From positions 62,001-126,000 of the forward strand of contig JADZGD010000118.1 of the NCBI GenBank assembly GCA_020854055.1: a DNA stretch of 64,000 nucleotides, written 5' to 3'. This stretch comes from Bryobacterales bacterium. Lineage in GTDB: Bacteria > Acidobacteriota > Terriglobia > Bryobacterales > Bryobacteraceae. Under the pieces are notes generated by a model that ran no database searches, was not told the origin of the DNA, and saw nothing but the letters and a program-made list of their open reading frames with translations. Positions 61,473 to 64,000 of the stretch are shown piece after piece; within the stretch, counting starts at the first letter, position 1; each line of letters starts with the position of its first letter. Both the position numbers and the translations under genes were made by a program.

Positions 61473-62720
61473 ATGGCTAAAGTCGCAGCGCTGTGGCTGC
61501 GTAATGTGCTGAGGGTGCTTTATCAGCGTCGCAACGTAACGCGCGCGCAGATCCTGGAGGCTACCGGTCTCAATCCGGCCAGCGTCAGCCTTGCGCTAAA
61601 GGCGCTCCTCGATTCGGGTGTCATCCTGAAGGTGGGCGCGCTGCAATCGAACGGCGGCCGGCGTCGCGAAGTACTGAACCTGAATGCGGAAGCAGCTTAT
61701 TTTGTTGCGGTCGATCTCGAAGGCACACGGATTCGGTTCGCGCTGACAAACCTGTTCGGAGACATCCAGTACCGTTCTGGAGTGGACCTGGAATTCGGTC
61801 AAGCGATAGAGATCAGCACGATCCTGGCTGGTATCCAGTCGGTCGTGCAACAGTTGGACGACGCGCAGCGCTCACGTGTATTGGCGGTCGGCATCAGCCA
61901 CCCTGGTTTTGTAGACCGCAGGGGCCGTATCACCGCCGTCAATCTCGACTGGCGCGATTTTCCGCTGCTCGAAGCGCTTCGGGAGTCGCTCGAGGTGCCC
62001 GTGTTCCTGGAAAGTGCGCACCGGACCTGCATTCTGGTGGAGCGTTGGCTGGGCGCCGCACAAGGCAGCGACAACTGCATGTATATAATTGTGGGAAACG
62101 GAATCGGCGTGGGTGTGTTCACGGACGGGCACCTGCTCAAAGGCCGCGCCGGCGCAGCAGGTGAACTGGGCCACATCATGATCGATCCCGCGGCGCCGGA
62201 CATCTGCAGGTGCGGGAAGCGCGGCTGCATCGAGGCGGTCGCATCATGCCCCAATATCGTGCGGCAATACCAGGCTAGAACGGGTGGCGAATCCGCTCGT
62301 GTTTCGGGTAACCGTGTGACCGAAGTGTTTGAGCGCGCGCGGCAGGGGGAGCCGGCGGCGATTGAAGTGCTCGACCGCGTAGGCAAGTACCTGGGGCTGG
62401 CATTCTCCTACCTAGCGAACCTCTTCAGCCCGGAAGTGATGGTGGTGGGAGGCGATCTGGTACACGGGCAAGACCTGATGCTGCCACGGATCAGGGCGGA
62501 ACTTGAGAAATGCGCTCTGACACGCAGCCTCGCCGGGCTCGAACTCAAGGTCAGTTCGCTCGGCCTCGACATTGGCGTGAAAGGCGCCGCCGCACTGGCT
62601 TTCCGGCAATCGCTCGCGCAACCCGCTTTGCTCAAGAAGATGTGCACCCCGTTTGCCGTTGCAGTGCCCCGGGCACAGAAGAGACCTCGCCACCGGAAGA
62701 TCGTTCCCGGACGTGGCTAG
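61473..62720 (+). CDS. ROK family transcriptional regulator
   Basis: A 415-residue regulator of the NagC/XylR type. N-terminal winged helix (about 1-75): VLRVLYQRRNVTRAQILEAT, GLNPASVSLALKALLDSGVI and GRRREVLNLN. The ROK domain (about 80-380) has the sugar-binding block GNGIGVGVFTDGHLLKG, GAAGELGHIMID, and the zinc-binding CRCGKRGCIEA, plus LANLFSPEVMVVGGDLV. Start taken as ATG 61473; GTG 61458 is in frame. Such regulators release DNA on binding a sugar. It is divergent from the remnant-transporter operon and upstream of E1 alpha, and similar sequences before both suggest it controls both. Confidence 0.92.
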   Translation: MAKVAALWLRNVLRVLYQRRNVTRAQILEATGLNPASVSLALKALLDSGVILKVGALQSNGGRRREVLNLNAEAAYFVAVDLEGTRIRFALTNLFGDIQYRSGVDLEFGQAIEISTILAGIQSVVQQLDDAQRSRVLAVGISHPGFVDRRGRITAVNLDWRDFPLLEALRESLEVPVFLESAHRTCILVERWLGAAQGSDNCMYIIVGNGIGVGVFTDGHLLKGRAGAAGELGHIMIDPAAPDICRCGKRGCIEAVASCPNIVRQYQARTGGESARVSGNRVTEVFERARQGEPAAIEVLDRVGKYLGLAFSYLANLFSPEVMVVGGDLVHGQDLMLPRIRAELEKCALTRSLAGLELKVSSLGLDIGVKGAAALAFRQSLAQPALLKKMCTPFAVAVPRAQKRPRHRKIVPGRG

Positions 62721-62737
62721 GCAGCGCCCACGCATCT

Positions 62738-62754
62738 TTTGCTTGACAAACAAA
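62738..62754 (+). promoter_or_regulatory. Promoter/operator-like element upstream of E1 alpha
   Basis: TTTGCTTGACAAACAAA: TTTG and CAAA form an imperfect inverted repeat around a perfect -35 TTGACA (62743-62748). The first 12 bases match the element on the minus strand at 61396-61385. A -10 is not clear; the best match 17-19 bases on (around 62766) is poor. Confidence 0.4.
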
Positions 62755-62782
62755 CGGATTGCGTGGCAAGATTCTGGACGAC

Positions 62783-63766
62783 ATGATCACAGGGCGAATG
62801 GCCGTCGACGTGGAGGAAATGCTGCGCCTGTACGGGCTGATGGTGAGAATCCGGAATTTCGAACTGAAGATGGTGGAGATTTTCACGGCGCGCATGAAGG
62901 CCGGAGACTTTCCGGGTGCGCTGCACACGTATTGCGGCGAGGAAGCTATAGCCGTCGGAGTCTGCGGTGTGCTGCGGCCAGACGATTACGTATTCAGCAC
63001 TCATCGTGGGCATGGGCACGCGCTAGCCAAAGGAGCGGACCTAAACAAAATGGTAGCGGAGCTCAACGGGCGCGCGAGCGGGCTCTCCCGGGGATTCGGT
63101 GGCTCAATGCATCTATACGATCCGTCAATCGGCTTCATGGGTACCACCGGCGTGGTCGGCGGCAATCTGCCACTCTGCCTTGGAACGGCTTACGCCTCGG
63201 TGGCGCTTGGCGGGACGTTCGTTACCGTGGCGTTTTTCGGAGAAGGAGCAGCGTCCCAGGGCTCGTTTCACGAATCCGTGAACATGGCCGCGGTCATGCG
63301 CTGGCCGGTGGTCTACGTCTGTGAGAACAACCTGTATGCAGCCACTACGCACGTTGCTGTGAACTGCCCGCTCGAAAACATCGCAGATCGCGCGAAGGGA
63401 TACGGTATTCCGGGAGCGGTGGTGGATGGCAACGATGTCCTGGCGGTGCGCGAAGCCGCAGTAGAAGCCATCGAACGGGCGCGCAGCGGGTGTGGTCCCA
63501 CTTTGATCGAGTGCAAGACCTACCGGCATCATCCGCACTGCATGGTCATCCCCGAACACCGGCCACCTAAAGAATGCCGCGAGTGGCATGCGAAGGACCC
63601 CATCGAAAGCTTCGCCGCCAGCCTGATGAGGATCCATGCAACCACGCGCGATACGCTCGATGCAATCGAAGCCCGCGAGGTTGGCCTGCTCGAGGCCGCG
63701 GTAAAGTTCATGCGGGAGAGCCCCCTCCCGGATCCGGCTACGGTCGGCGATTACCTGTGGGCCTGA
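62783..63766 (+). CDS. Thiamine-diphosphate dehydrogenase E1 alpha subunit
   Basis: A 327-residue E1 alpha of the pyruvate/acetoin/2-oxoacid dehydrogenase class. The ThDP motif GEGAASQGSFHESVNMAAVM runs from GDG-type GEG to the Asn of CENNLYA; THRGHGHALAKGADLNKMVAEL, GGSMHLYDP and the catalytic-loop region KTYRHHPHCMVIPEHRPP match the family. Start is uncertain: ATG 62783 is used, TTG 62759 and ATG 62801 are alternatives. No E1 beta gene is recognisable in the 234 bases that follow within the window. It is the first gene behind ROK on the same strand, so control by that regulator is likely. Confidence 0.9.
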   Translation: MITGRMAVDVEEMLRLYGLMVRIRNFELKMVEIFTARMKAGDFPGALHTYCGEEAIAVGVCGVLRPDDYVFSTHRGHGHALAKGADLNKMVAELNGRASGLSRGFGGSMHLYDPSIGFMGTTGVVGGNLPLCLGTAYASVALGGTFVTVAFFGEGAASQGSFHESVNMAAVMRWPVVYVCENNLYAATTHVAVNCPLENIADRAKGYGIPGAVVDGNDVLAVREAAVEAIERARSGCGPTLIECKTYRHHPHCMVIPEHRPPKECREWHAKDPIESFAASLMRIHATTRDTLDAIEAREVGLLEAAVKFMRESPLPDPATVGDYLWA

Positions 63767-63784
63767 CGAAAGCAGATGAGATAA

Positions 63785-64000
63785 ATGTCTCATGGCCCTA
63801 CGGCCGGCGGTAAGCTCCGGGAAGCAACGTCCAGAGTAGCCAGGTCACAGGCTGTATCGGCGTGTTGGGGCATCGACCCCGTGAAGCAGATTAGCCAGAC
63901 CTGTGGATTGAACGTCATCGCGAGGCGTGCAGCCGACCTCGAATCAGTGTATGGTGTCCGCCGCAAAGTTAGTGTGCTCGACCTGGAAGAATTCACAACC
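63785..64000 (+). CDS. Open frame running off the window, product unknown
   Basis: An uninterrupted 72-codon frame from ATG 63785 to the right edge (MSHGPTAGGKLREATS... to LDLEEFTT). It does not look like an E1 beta subunit. The ATG lies in the loop and 3' arm of a perfect 6-base hairpin (ATGAGA-TAAATG-TCTCAT, 63775-63792) with no ribosome site visible, so translation may be blocked or the frame may be chance. Confidence 0.3.
   Translation, partial: MSHGPTAGGKLREATSRVARSQAVSACWGIDPVKQISQTCGLNVIARRAADLESVYGVRRKVSVLDLEEFTT

Noticed and set aside
1..64000. CRISPR array, intact insertion sequence or prophage
   Set aside because: No regularly spaced repeats, complete transposase, integrase or phage structural genes were seen on reading both strands.

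Overview
The window looks like a chromosomal segment of a Gram-negative, GC-rich soil-type bacterium. Several features together point to Acidobacteriota, most likely the Bryobacterales/Solibacteres group. These are a lipid A gene block using lpxI, a very long TonB-dependent receptor with an N-terminal carboxypeptidase-regulatory-like domain, a GH109-type Gfo/Idh/MocA enzyme, a GH63-like glucosidase, a sialate O-acetylesterase, an NHL-repeat protein, and a PIG-L deacetylase paired with a sodium:solute symporter. This placement is inference from gene content; no rRNA gene is present.

Layout. 1-10 kb: an HDOD protein (cut by the window edge) and an M20 peptidase on the minus strand; then the plus-strand fabZ-lpxA-lpxI-Gfo/Idh-TonB block (outer-membrane lipid synthesis and energy transduction), a FliA/WhiG-type sigma factor, a strong bidirectional terminator, and the minus-strand pair dxr-rseP. 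A candidate structured RNA lies upstream of dxr. 10-21 kb: a beta-hydroxyacid dehydrogenase, a small DNA-binding protein with nearby palindromes, a cystathionine gamma-synthase-family enzyme, a CPBP protease overlapping a secreted protein head to head, two carbohydrate-active enzymes, and a run of small exported proteins (tetraheme cytochrome, repeat protein, BON protein). This part ends with tRNA-Val. 21-32 kb: GH109 enzyme, a degenerate receiver/ATPase signalling fusion, GT9 and GT39 glycosyltransferases, NHL protein, and a complete glycine cleavage operon (gcvT-gcvH-gcvPA-gcvPB). 32-44 kb: nitrogen uptake and control (porin, amt, PII, glnD), an OmpA-like lipoprotein, a response regulator/sensor kinase/lipoprotein operon, and bacterioferritin. 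44-50 kb: PIG-L deacetylase, a microprotein, a sodium symporter and an MFS transporter.

50-64 kb reads as an accessory region. An IS21-type transposase remnant is followed by a lower-GC pair (SnoaL-like protein and a Gfo/Idh/MocA homologue lacking the usual catalytic residues), a secreted (alpha/alpha)6-type glycoside hydrolase candidate, the TonB-dependent receptor, an unknown secreted protein, IclR and ROK regulators, a DMT transporter, an internally deleted class III aminotransferase and a thiamine-diphosphate E1 alpha subunit. I read it as a partly decayed glycan or small-molecule uptake locus whose substrate cannot be told from sequence.

The least ordinary items are the candidate RNA upstream of dxr, the double catalytic-residue loss in the 51 kb Gfo/Idh protein, the receiver-like domain without its phospho-acceptor fused to an anti-sigma-type ATPase, the internally deleted aminotransferase with a seemingly intact promoter, and the shared promoter element flanking the ROK regulator. 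No CRISPR array, intact insertion sequence or prophage was seen.
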